Part shown: positions 9,078 to 17,180 of the stretch, one piece after another
Layout: every line of letters starts with the position of its first letter
How positions within the stretch are numbered: the first letter of the stretch is position 1
Virus record (IMG/VR): IMGVR_UViG_3300032323_001975
Span: 1 to 60,727 of that record
Origin: a virus
Strand: one strand, 5' to 3'
DNA: 60,727 nucleotides
Notes under the pieces: generated by a model
Database searches by the model: none
Told to the model about the DNA's origin: nothing
The model's input: the letters and a program-made list of their open reading frames with translations, nothing else
Made by a program: the position numbers and the translations under genes

Positions 9078-9490
9078 TGTGCAATTATTTGTTCATAAAT
9101 TGTTCGTGCCCATCGTCCTGCATCTTGTTCAGTCACTCTGATATTGTAATAATCAGGCGCAACAAATACTTGATTGGTATCTTCAAATCTACCTTCAGTC
9201 ACGGTATCTACCCAAACAATAAAATGCGGATCGTAGATTCCTCGCATTTCTGGTAAAGGACAAACAAAGTCTGCTATAACGTATTTTGTCCCTGCACGGT
9301 CGGCTAACTGTCTCATTCTACGACTTTGTCGTAATCTGCCGTCGGGACTAAAATCCCAATCGTTATATTTTTTTCTTACCTCATCAGCATTAAGCCAGAT
9401 TACATCAGGATTTAAATAGTTCATTAAATTACGAGCAATCGTAGTTTTACCTGCACCTGGTAAACCCATAATTAAAATACGTTTGGTCAT
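9074..9490 (-). CDS. APS-kinase-like P-loop kinase
   Basis: A 138-residue P-loop protein with Walker A GLPGAGKTT (residues 9-17). After it come features seen in adenylylsulfate kinases (CysC): LNADEVRKKYNDWDFSPDGR and RQSRRMRQLAD, then ADFVCPLPEMR. If it is a true APS kinase it would phosphorylate adenylylsulfate to PAPS, the donor for the sulfotransferase at 20837-21415 in the same cluster. It is shorter than cellular CysC (about 200), with the C-terminal part compressed. It overlaps both neighbours by ATGA. Other small-molecule kinases of the same fold are possible, so the substrate is an inference. Confidence 0.72.
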   Translation of the reverse strand: MTKRILIMGLPGAGKTTIARNLMNYLNPDVIWLNADEVRKKYNDWDFSPDGRLRQSRRMRQLADRAGTKYVIADFVCPLPEMRGIYDPHFIVWVDTVTEGRFEDTNQVFVAPDYYNIRVTEQDAGRWARTIYEQIIAQ

Positions 9491-10962
9491 GAAAAAACTT
9501 TTACTCCATACATCTGCTCAAATCTATCTGCGTCTACACGATCATTGACCATCGGCTCTCCTCGAATATTTAAGCTAGTATTAAGTAACATTGGACAATC
9601 AGTTATTAAAAACCATTTCTCCAATAGCTCTCTTATTCCTGATCCATCTCGCGGAACCGTTTGAACTCTGCTGGTATCATCAGCATGGCATATAGCAGGG
9701 TAACGGTCAGGATACCTGCAACGAGCGACTGACTGCATATAACGACTAGTACTCCACCCAGGACTGAAATCAAAATACTGATCAGCCATTTCTTCAAGTA
9801 TGACAGGGGCAAAAGGTCTAAATTTTTGTCTGCGTTTAATTTCATTTACACGATCCTTAATATGAGGTCCTCTAGGGTCAGCAAGTAAACTTCGATTTCC
9901 TAATGCACGTGGCCCGAACTCAGCACGGCCGTTAGCCACCCCAACAATACCATCATTAAGTAAACTATCAAGTAGTCTATTCGTTGGGTACGCTCCGCTA
10001 ATTTCATGCCCAAGATAAGCGTTAACCCAGTTCAGACGACGACCATAAACGAGTGCTGCGGCACCAAGACTACTGCCGGCATCGCCGGGATTAGGCATAA
10101 TCCAAATGTTATCAAAGTATTCACCGAGGTTCCTATTTGCCAAACAATTTAAGGCTACTCCCCCCATATAAACAAGATTATTACTCCATTTAAAATCTCT
10201 TGCTCTACGCATTACATTATATATTAGTTTTTCAACAGTCTTTTGGGTAGCAGCAGCGATATCTGCTTTATGAACATTTTCGAATAACAAATTTTCAGTG
10301 CCTATATGCAAATTATGTTTAAATGTTGCTTCCCATTCATTATCAATTAAAGAATCTTGTAAGGATGCCGTATACCCTGTTTTACCATAAGCACTCATTC
10401 CCATTAAGATATATTCATCCTCGTTGGGTTTCAGTCCTACTTGTTCAGTCATTGCCGAGTAAAACAATCCAATGCTATGAGGATATTTTTGTGACCATAA
10501 TTTTTTATAATATGCATAGCCCTGGCTATCATACTTAGCACCAAAAATACTAATAGTATCCCACTCGCCAATTGCGTCAATCACTACAACTGTAGCATGA
10601 TTATACAAACTTGTTTGGAATCCTGCTGCCGCATGACTTAAATGATGATCAAAAGAATGAATAGAACAATTATATTTCTTTTTTAATTCTTGTGCTACAC
10701 ATTGAGTCGCAGTTAATCTATCCCATTGTATTCCTTCGCCAGAATACATTCTGCGTAGTTGTTTTTTCCAGGGTTTCTCATAGTAAGCTAAAGCATTGAT
10801 ACTGTATTGTTCTAAATCCTTAAATAGATCAGGACTAATATGAGCATCGTTTTTTAATTTACTATAACGCTCACTATGTGCAGCAAACAATATATCACCT
10901 TGTCTATTCACCACACTTACAGCAGCATCATGAAATCCCGCACTTATTCCTAATATGTTCAT
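9487..10962 (-). CDS. NodU/CmcH-family carbamoyltransferase
   Basis: A 491-residue enzyme expected to transfer a carbamoyl group from carbamoyl phosphate, through carbamoyl-AMP, to a hydroxyl group, usually on a sugar or secondary metabolite. The N-terminal domain shows MNILGISAGFHDAA, DHHLSHAAAGF (D105, H106, H107, H110) and ILMGMSAYGK. The C-terminal domain shows GRAEFGPRALGNRSLL and PFAPVI. It is somewhat shorter than NodU (about 570). It overlaps the upstream SGNH gene by 35 bases; the start is fixed by the conserved first residues. The acceptor is unknown. Its place among glycosyltransferase, sulfotransferase and SGNH genes suggests carbamoylation of a glycan or of a radical-SAM product. 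Confidence 0.92.
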   Translation of the reverse strand: MNILGISAGFHDAAVSVVNRQGDILFAAHSERYSKLKNDAHISPDLFKDLEQYSINALAYYEKPWKKQLRRMYSGEGIQWDRLTATQCVAQELKKKYNCSIHSFDHHLSHAAAGFQTSLYNHATVVVIDAIGEWDTISIFGAKYDSQGYAYYKKLWSQKYPHSIGLFYSAMTEQVGLKPNEDEYILMGMSAYGKTGYTASLQDSLIDNEWEATFKHNLHIGTENLLFENVHKADIAAATQKTVEKLIYNVMRRARDFKWSNNLVYMGGVALNCLANRNLGEYFDNIWIMPNPGDAGSSLGAAALVYGRRLNWVNAYLGHEISGAYPTNRLLDSLLNDGIVGVANGRAEFGPRALGNRSLLADPRGPHIKDRVNEIKRRQKFRPFAPVILEEMADQYFDFSPGWSTSRYMQSVARCRYPDRYPAICHADDTSRVQTVPRDGSGIRELLEKWFLITDCPMLLNTSLNIRGEPMVNDRVDADRFEQMYGVKVFS

Positions 10963-11575
10963 AAATTTTTTCGGCTATAATTTCATGTCCTTGCTCGAGC
11001 GGATGTCCATTTGGTCCATGTGGCGTCCCGTATGTCCATTTTGCTACACTAGTAAACATATTATCAACGAACATTGAATGATCAATTGCACTGATTAATC
11101 TCTCAAATTGTTTGTAATAATGAGTATGACTCAGCTGAGATCCACAAGCAACAAACATAACACAAGGTATTTTATGCAATTTACATAAACTTTGAATTAA
11201 AATAATTTGTCTAAGCCAATCTGCATAATAATATTTTGGAGTATCATATGCTGTCATGTATTTAATTAAATTAATTCTATGTGTTGGATCTTGTAGTTTG
11301 AATGCCTTATAATTTCTCCCGGCCCAAATATCATATATTCCAATGTCATCTGCAAATTCTTGCCTGTTACAATCTGACCACCCTATAATGATCAATTCGC
11401 TTTTATTATTCACAGCATCTATCGCTCGTTTGACCATCCGCTTGTTACCACTGGCCGGTTTTCCTAAATTTGTAATTTGCTTGCCTATTTTCTTAGACAG
11501 AACAGAAGGCCAGGCTTGCTCTTGGCTAGATAATTCATCGCCATATGTAAAACTATCACCAATTGCATAAATCAT
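10928..11575 (-). CDS. SGNH-hydrolase-like protein
   Basis: A 215-residue protein of the SGNH/GDSL esterase fold. The nucleophile block is AIGDSFTYGDE (S8), followed by a glycine block LGKPASGNKR, a strand IIIGWSDCNRQE, and near the C-terminus GHPLEQGHEIIAEKI, where the Asp-x-x-His site is replaced by a conserved HPLEQGH shared with the gene at 11645-12193. Members act as esterases or acetyl-hydrolases on carbohydrates and lipids, or as acetyltransferases; which applies here is unknown. There is no signal peptide, so it acts inside the cell or in the virion. It is translationally coupled to the 33-codon gene before it. Confidence 0.72.
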   Translation of the reverse strand: MIYAIGDSFTYGDELSSQEQAWPSVLSKKIGKQITNLGKPASGNKRMVKRAIDAVNNKSELIIIGWSDCNRQEFADDIGIYDIWAGRNYKAFKLQDPTHRINLIKYMTAYDTPKYYYADWLRQIILIQSLCKLHKIPCVMFVACGSQLSHTHYYKQFERLISAIDHSMFVDNMFTSVAKWTYGTPHGPNGHPLEQGHEIIAEKIYEHIRNKCGIS

Positions 11576-11673
11576 TTGTATATAAAAGGGTCTCTTTTAC
11601 GTAGTTCACGTAATTTACGTCTGTATTTTATTTCTAGTCTGATTCTAGACCAAAGATTTTTTAACCAATTCAT
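11572..11673 (-). CDS. 33-residue basic small protein
   Basis: A short frame starts with ATG inside the end of the upstream SGNH gene (29 bases of overlap) and stops with TGA overlapping the ATG of the next SGNH gene (ATGA). It fills what would otherwise be the only gap of this size in the cluster. The product begins MNWLKNLWSRIRLEI and ends RKRDPFIYK, a strongly basic helix with W and R residues followed by a DPFIY tail. Tails of this type occur, to my recollection, in small hypothetical proteins of T4-like marine phages. The function is unknown; the fit at both ends is the main support. Confidence 0.6.
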   Translation of the reverse strand: MNWLKNLWSRIRLEIKYRRKLRELRKRDPFIYK

Positions 11674-12193
11674 TGAATCGTTCTTTCATTAAATTTGCTG
11701 CATCTTGATGTGCTTGTTCAAGTGGATGATTTTCTTTTCCACAGTCGTACTTATTCTCTACAGCCCATTGATAAAAACCTCTTGGGCTTTCTGTTTGGTC
11801 CGGGCCCAGACCCGGTGGAAACATAAACCAATTTGTGTAATCTAACTTTCTTGTAATTACACAATTATCAGCACAAGTAAAGATATAAGGTATACTATAA
11901 TATTGTAGGTGATCTTGTAAATTCTTAATGTGAAAATCACTATCTAAAGTATTATCTCTGCTAGGCCAAGTCCAACACACCATAACTAGGTCGGGACTGG
12001 ACCAAACTAGCATTTCTCTAACTCTATACGCTATTTCTCTATTACCTAATCCAGGATAGGCTGCACACAAGTAATTATCTGCCAACAGCGCCGGAAAGGT
12101 TCTACGACTAAATCCGTCAGGTCCACCGTTAGGACTGTCGGCCAATTCGCTCCCCCATATAAAACTATCACCCCCGGCTAGAACTGTAGTCAT
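11645..12193 (-). CDS. SGNH-hydrolase-like protein (second copy)
   Basis: A 182-residue relative of the protein encoded at 10928-11575. The nucleophile block is LAGGDSFIWGSEL (S10), then YPGLGNREIAYRV, LVMVCWTWPSRDN and the shared C-terminal ENHPLEQAHQDAANLM. The pair differs mainly in the middle. Catalytic Ser, Gly and Asn positions are visible, while the usual Asp-x-x-His is replaced as in the other copy, so both may share an altered triad or be non-catalytic. Its start overlaps the preceding unknown gene by 26 bases. Two adjacent copies after the radical SAM array suggest acyl or acetyl addition or removal in the same pathway. Confidence 0.7.
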   Translation of the reverse strand: MTTVLAGGDSFIWGSELADSPNGGPDGFSRRTFPALLADNYLCAAYPGLGNREIAYRVREMLVWSSPDLVMVCWTWPSRDNTLDSDFHIKNLQDHLQYYSIPYIFTCADNCVITRKLDYTNWFMFPPGLGPDQTESPRGFYQWAVENKYDCGKENHPLEQAHQDAANLMKERFNELVKKSLV

Positions 12194-13262
12194 ATCCAGG
12201 TTTCATCATATCTATTTGCATCTGTTTGTAATTGCTATCCGACCAACTGTAATCAAATGTACTGCTCACTCCATCTACTTCAATTTTATAGATATCTAAA
12301 TGACTGCTAAGTATGCTCCATATGTCCTGATAATCTGTAGTTCCAAAACTACCTTGCAAATCTATCTGTCCAATCGGAAGATATCCTAGACTTAATCTAA
12401 TATCACTTGGATCTTTATTGTTTTTTATCAGCCATTCTCTAAACAAAATCTGTTCTTGATTATGCCACGGATGTTCTCCAGGGTAAACAACATCATTTCC
12501 CCATTCTACATCAAATTCACCACTATAATATTTTAGTTCTGTAACAGCCTCACACACTGTTTCTGTCAACACAGGAGCACCTTCATCTCGGTATACTTCA
12601 TATAATGTTTTTCCAATTTGTGTCCAGTGCATATATACCCCACCAAGAACACGGTTATACCCGTTTGTTAAAAACAATTGTCTATGATCATCTTTTAAAT
12701 CATAACGCTTGGCATTAATAAATGTTGTAATCTGACTTGGTCTAATCCAATAGGGCAATGTTCTGGCTTTTCTTTGACTTAATATCAAATTTTCTAATTC
12801 ATGGCAAATATTATTTAATTGCCTTATTGCGTATTTGGTTTCATAATTGGCCCGACGATAATAACTACTTAAATTCCCTACAGTGCCTTGTAATCTTTCA
12901 AAATGATTATGTAGAAGATTAAATATTTCGTGATTTGGGCCAAAATCATTATCTATTAATGTACTTGCCGGATATGACTCAGCAATGCAATAATCTCCAT
13001 GGAAAAAATTATTAATAATAGTTATATGTATTTCTAATTCTTTGCATAGATATTCTATAGTTCTTGCAGTTTTAGGAAATCCCATAAAACAAAAATTTTT
13101 TTCAAGTAGATTGTCATTACGCAATAACTCTTTTAGAGCAACGATCCAATCTCGTGCTAACGGATTTTCATGAGGAACTATAGTGTAGTCAATTTGATCA
13201 CTATAGTTTAACGGATTGCGTAATACTACTTTAACTGATGGAAGTCCACCACTCATATACAT
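12168..13262 (-). CDS. Unknown protein next to the radical SAM array
   Basis: A 364-residue soluble protein that I do not recognise. It follows the last radical SAM gene with a 32-base overlap (ATG at 13262; an ATG at 13256 is an alternative). It has no cysteine cluster, P-loop or membrane segment. Notable stretches are GGVYMHWTQIGKTLYEVY, a helical segment ELENLILSQRKAR, and a C-terminal LSLGYLPIGQIDLQGSFG followed by FDYSWSD. Residue use is normal for a globular protein. Its position makes it a candidate partner, substrate carrier or follow-on enzyme for the radical SAM proteins. That role is inferred only from synteny. Confidence 0.6.
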   Translation of the reverse strand: MYMSGGLPSVKVVLRNPLNYSDQIDYTIVPHENPLARDWIVALKELLRNDNLLEKNFCFMGFPKTARTIEYLCKELEIHITIINNFFHGDYCIAESYPASTLIDNDFGPNHEIFNLLHNHFERLQGTVGNLSSYYRRANYETKYAIRQLNNICHELENLILSQRKARTLPYWIRPSQITTFINAKRYDLKDDHRQLFLTNGYNRVLGGVYMHWTQIGKTLYEVYRDEGAPVLTETVCEAVTELKYYSGEFDVEWGNDVVYPGEHPWHNQEQILFREWLIKNNKDPSDIRLSLGYLPIGQIDLQGSFGTTDYQDIWSILSSHLDIYKIEVDGVSSTFDYSWSDSNYKQMQIDMMKPGYDYSSSRG

Positions 13263-14526
13263 CGGCTCTCTTTGATAATATTTCGTCCATAGTGATAGAC
13301 TGTGTACGAATAGATTCTAATTTTAACACACGAGCCTTACCCTTTGCAATACCTTGTTGATATTGTTCTTCGCCATATTGTTCTTGAAAGGTAGGGCGTG
13401 TCTTAAGCTGAACTAGTATATCCTTCATTGGTCCGGCTACTCCGGCGTTAATGATTTCATCTACCCAAGGATCTAATATCGTTCTAGGTAGGGCCAAAGG
13501 TGACATAACTATGTCCGGCGAAAAACTAAAGACAACCTTTGCCAGGATGTCAACGCCTAACTCGTCGGCTAACCGCTGCATATTTTTGACTTCAAACATA
13601 CCCGGGAGGGTAAGTGTGAAATCCAATCTCATTTGCCTCCGGTGCGTTGAGATTCTAATTCCTTTCTTAAAATTGTCAATCCATGTTTCATAATCAAGGC
13701 CTGTTCGGATATATTCTCCAATCTCTCCTGTACCATCGATACTGGCACAAATTTGCCAATCACGCAAATAATTGAGTATATCTTTATAAAGATTACAACC
13801 TCTATAATCAATGCGGCTAAGATTAGTATTGTATCTAGCATAAACACGTGGTCCATCTCCTAGTTCTATTATTCTTCGCATATACCGCCAATGCTGTTCG
13901 TACATTAACGGTTCACCTCCGACCCAATATATCTCTTCTACACGGTGGTTCTCTACTGCGTCTGCGAACTCTGCTTCAATTTGAGTTGTCTGGAACTGTT
14001 CAATATGCTTTTTGATCTCAGGTTTCATCCAATTGTTTTTTGGGTCCAACCAATTGACCATATCGTGTTGTCTTTGTTCACTTTCCCACGAACTGGACAA
14101 CATATCACCGCATGTGCGGCATTTAAAGTTACAGAGATTACTAAATCTATAATCCCAGGAAACAGGTTTCATAGTTGTATGTCCTGTTTCATCAGTGTTC
14201 TCTAACACCTGTAAATACTTATGTCCAAACAAATTATTAAAATAACTGCGGTAAACATCTGTATTAAGAAGTTTATTGTTACATACTTCACATTCTGATA
14301 ATGTTTCTCCGGCTAACATACGTCTACGTACACTACGCATATGTTCGCCATTCCAATGTTCTTCAAGTTTAATTGGTTTATACTGACCAGAGCCAGAAGC
14401 AGTGTCTATATACTGTTTAAAATTTTGTGAGGGTTCACGGCTTGCACAACAAAGACGTCTTTCTGTTTGTGGACTTAAATAGGTATGTGTCCATGGGGCC
14501 ATACATAATGTTTCTGGTCTATTCAT
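13231..14526 (-). CDS. Radical SAM protein, twitch type (array member 5, type A)
   Basis: A 431-residue radical SAM enzyme, last of five in transcription order. The SAM-binding [4Fe-4S] motif is C132, C136, C139 (NLCNFKCRTCGD), and YWVGGEPLM a little further on is the GGE motif. In front of the SAM domain is an N-terminal cysteine region, LCMAPWTHTYL, a CC pair and SECEVC, of the kind found in twitch-domain radical SAM proteins; it may hold a second Fe-S cluster. I start it at 14526 (MNRPETLCMAPW), matching the start of the neighbour at 14519-15733; an ATG at 14538 would add four residues. The product is unknown. Confidence 0.85.
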   Translation of the reverse strand: MNRPETLCMAPWTHTYLSPQTERRLCCASREPSQNFKQYIDTASGSGQYKPIKLEEHWNGEHMRSVRRRMLAGETLSECEVCNNKLLNTDVYRSYFNNLFGHKYLQVLENTDETGHTTMKPVSWDYRFSNLCNFKCRTCGDMLSSSWESEQRQHDMVNWLDPKNNWMKPEIKKHIEQFQTTQIEAEFADAVENHRVEEIYWVGGEPLMYEQHWRYMRRIIELGDGPRVYARYNTNLSRIDYRGCNLYKDILNYLRDWQICASIDGTGEIGEYIRTGLDYETWIDNFKKGIRISTHRRQMRLDFTLTLPGMFEVKNMQRLADELGVDILAKVVFSFSPDIVMSPLALPRTILDPWVDEIINAGVAGPMKDILVQLKTRPTFQEQYGEEQYQQGIAKGKARVLKLESIRTQSITMDEILSKRADVYEWWTSIS

Positions 14527-15733
14527 AACCCATTGCAATAGCTATTTCTGGATGAGTATCTTTAAAATTTTGCCTGCGATACACGTCGGCCTTTTTCATT
14601 TTTCTAAGAAATTCTTCACCGTTACTACCTGGACCATTTTCTATAAATTGAATTATATTGTTTATTTCTTGCTGATATTTTGTTGATTTCCAAACAGTAT
14701 TTTGCAATTTGTTAATAACCATTTTTTTTGCGTTTAGAGTCATATATTGTATACTCATATGATCTGGACTATGTAACATGTTAAAATAAACATCTCCAAA
14801 TTTTTTTGTATTTGCCCAATCTAAAAGTTCATCTAGATAGTATACGTTTTGTATATTAACTGTAAAACAGAGTTGAGTAGTGATATTAGTCTGTGACTTT
14901 TTCATCATATGTACAGTATCAATAATCTCGTTGGCCTTTGTCCAATTGGCACCGTATCTTTCGTATTCAAATCTTTTTCCAACATTATCTACGCTAAATG
15001 CAATATCAACTCGACCAAAATCTTTCCACAAAGCAATTAAATCTTCAGGCCATTGTGTTGCATTAGTATTGTAATGTATATCGATGTGTTTACTATCACC
15101 TGTTTTAACAGCAAACTCGAGTAAATCAATGTGCTCTTGAATAAGAAAAGGTTCGCCGCCAGTAAATTCAAGGTACTTTATATTAGGTAATAATTGTCTT
15201 AGATTTTCCCAAAAAAGAGTATTTGGATTTTGTGGCCAGGCACCTTGTTTTAGCCATTGATAAGCAATATGCTGTTTTTTGTCATATCCAATTGGCATAT
15301 ACTTTAATTCTTCGTCTGCCCATTTACTACTAGACCACGACCCGCATATTCTACATTTTAAATTGCAAATATTACCTAACTTAAGATCAAGAAACCATAA
15401 CTGATTTGGATTATCGTTTTGCCAATCAACCAATGATACTAGTTCTTTTAATCTTACTTTGCTATTAATTCTTTTACTAGTTCTGCCTGCGGCCTCTTCG
15501 TCCCAACATAATTTGCAAGTGGCAGGTTTTTCTCCGGCAAGAAATTGTCTGCGAAGATTTTGCATATACTGGCTGTGATAGATAGTTTCTAAGGTATCTT
15601 TGTTTAAATCAAATTTAATTCCGTCGTTTTGTGTAATTTCTTCTCTAGCTAAACAACAAGGTCTAGCTGTACCTATCGGAGTAGTTTCTATGCTAATCCA
15701 CGGCAGCATACAAATTGTTTTAGGTAGATTCAT
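14519..15733 (-). CDS. Radical SAM protein, twitch type (array member 4, type A)
   Basis: A 404-residue radical SAM protein. The cluster motif is C123, C127, C130 (NICNLKCRICGS), and YLEFTGGEPFLI supplies the GGE. The N-terminal cysteine region begins at the start codon (MNLPKTICMLPWISIE), followed by a CC pair and ATCKLC. It is the closest in layout to the gene at 13231-14526, and their overlapping ends show translational coupling. The sequence is more AT-rich than its downstream neighbour. No peptide-precursor gene is evident next to it. The reaction is unknown; phage-borne twitch proteins of this layout have no assigned substrate that I can name. Confidence 0.85.
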   Translation of the reverse strand: MNLPKTICMLPWISIETTPIGTARPCCLAREEITQNDGIKFDLNKDTLETIYHSQYMQNLRRQFLAGEKPATCKLCWDEEAAGRTSKRINSKVRLKELVSLVDWQNDNPNQLWFLDLKLGNICNLKCRICGSWSSSKWADEELKYMPIGYDKKQHIAYQWLKQGAWPQNPNTLFWENLRQLLPNIKYLEFTGGEPFLIQEHIDLLEFAVKTGDSKHIDIHYNTNATQWPEDLIALWKDFGRVDIAFSVDNVGKRFEYERYGANWTKANEIIDTVHMMKKSQTNITTQLCFTVNIQNVYYLDELLDWANTKKFGDVYFNMLHSPDHMSIQYMTLNAKKMVINKLQNTVWKSTKYQQEINNIIQFIENGPGSNGEEFLRKMKKADVYRRQNFKDTHPEIAIAMGYE

Positions 15734-17180
15734 TTAATATCTTCAATTCAGAAAAAGTATCCCAAAAATTTTCATTTCTTATACTATCTAGTTTTCGAAT
15801 TTCTTCCTTAAATTTTGGAAATAAATGACTATTGTCAGTTGCTTTGACAAAATTCAAAACACTTTTAAATCCGTTAGTAGCTCGTTTTAAACTATCCAAT
15901 TTCTCTATCCATTCTATATGTTGTTCGTATGCCGGAATAATAAAATCTTTTTTAAACCATTCGGGAAAAATATCTGCTCTATACCATTCGGGACTTAAAC
16001 AAAGATTAATATTTACATCGCCTGGTTTAATTAAACCAAGTTCTACCCATTCTTTGTGAAAATCTAAAACATGTAAAATATTCATTGCACTTACTGTTGG
16101 ATTAATATGAAAATCAACATGCGGTACTTCTTTTTTCATTAGTTTTCTATTTTCAATAACTTGCGTCCATTTTGTTCCTTTACGCATAAGTTCTCCACGT
16201 GCACCACTGGCATCTAAGCTGGCACCAAGACTTACACTTTTGAATTGTTTCCAATAATCCAAAACATGCTTATCTTTATATCTTAATTCACTGAAGTTTG
16301 AGTTATATAAAATTCTTACATCAGTCTTGCTGTGTTCAATCAACTTCTCTAACATAAAATAATGTTCTTTCATTATTAGAGGTTCGCCGCCGGCAAAATA
16401 AACTTGATCAAGGTATGGTATGTGCGGAAGCATTTGAGCTAACATTGCATCCTCGTCGCCTGCAGTATACTCGATTCGAGCCATTTCTCTTCCGAGCACG
16501 TCTGGTTTACGGTTATAAAGCTTGACATGATCGTTATACCAGTTACTACTGAAAATAGGTCCACAACTACGACAACTAAAATTACAAAGGTTAGAAAATC
16601 TTACATCCCAATACCTTATTTTAAATTCTGGATGAGTGCCATCCTCTTTAGTTAATTTGACTTCTTCAATATGATGTCCGTAATTTCTATTTGCATCGTT
16701 TCTCATACTGAAAAATCCATTTCGTTCATGCTCATAACATTTACTACATTCTTTACTTTCTGTATTGTTTAACATGTTCAAACGTATTTGTTTATATGGA
16801 CCTTGATTCCAGACTTGCTGCATTGTATGCTTTCTAAGGTCTCCCACTGGATGCCAATAATCGCTTAGACAACATGGATAAGCACGACCATCCGGAAAAG
16901 CATGCATATGAGTCCACGGCAACATACAAAAAGACTTACTTTTTGTGAGCATGTATAATTCTTTTTCCGTAAAAATTTTATCTTTTGCATACATTGGCAT
17001 TAACGAAAGATAATCGTAATCTGTTTTATAAATATGTTCAGATTTGTTTTCAAGTTCAGTGATTTCTTTTTTTATTTCTAAATTAGTGATTTCCGTATTT
17101 TGAATATAGTCTTCATAACTAGGCCAGTCTTCACCGGCAAATTTATTATAAAAATCTTTTTGTAACTTATGTTTACTCAT
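15720..17180 (-). CDS. Radical SAM protein, twitch type (array member 3, type A)
   Basis: A 486-residue member with an extra N-terminal stretch of roughly 85 residues, lysine- and glutamate-rich (EIKKEITELENK), before the cysteine region SFCMLPWTHMHAFPDG, CC and KECSKC. The SAM motif is C199, C203, C206 (NLCNFSCRSCGP) and the GGE is in YFAGGEPLIMKEH. I choose ATG 17180 because it overlaps the upstream stop (ATGA); an in-frame ATG at 17195 would add five residues. The N-terminal extension is absent from the two type A paralogues and could be a docking segment. Confidence 0.85.
   Translation of the reverse strand: MSKHKLQKDFYNKFAGEDWPSYEDYIQNTEITNLEIKKEITELENKSEHIYKTDYDYLSLMPMYAKDKIFTEKELYMLTKSKSFCMLPWTHMHAFPDGRAYPCCLSDYWHPVGDLRKHTMQQVWNQGPYKQIRLNMLNNTESKECSKCYEHERNGFFSMRNDANRNYGHHIEEVKLTKEDGTHPEFKIRYWDVRFSNLCNFSCRSCGPIFSSNWYNDHVKLYNRKPDVLGREMARIEYTAGDEDAMLAQMLPHIPYLDQVYFAGGEPLIMKEHYFMLEKLIEHSKTDVRILYNSNFSELRYKDKHVLDYWKQFKSVSLGASLDASGARGELMRKGTKWTQVIENRKLMKKEVPHVDFHINPTVSAMNILHVLDFHKEWVELGLIKPGDVNINLCLSPEWYRADIFPEWFKKDFIIPAYEQHIEWIEKLDSLKRATNGFKSVLNFVKATDNSHLFPKFKEEIRKLDSIRNENFWDTFSELKILNEST

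Noticed and set aside
9633-9845. 70-codon frame with hydrophobic segments inside the carbamoyltransferase gene, resembling a small membrane protein
   Set aside because: It lies fully within the conserved C-terminal domain of the carbamoyltransferase in another frame of the same strand, so chance is likelier.
11598-11622. Three ACGT units at 9-base spacing, resembling iterons or a small palindrome
   Set aside because: They fall inside the 33-codon frame and encode its repeated basic Leu-Arg pattern, so coding explains them.
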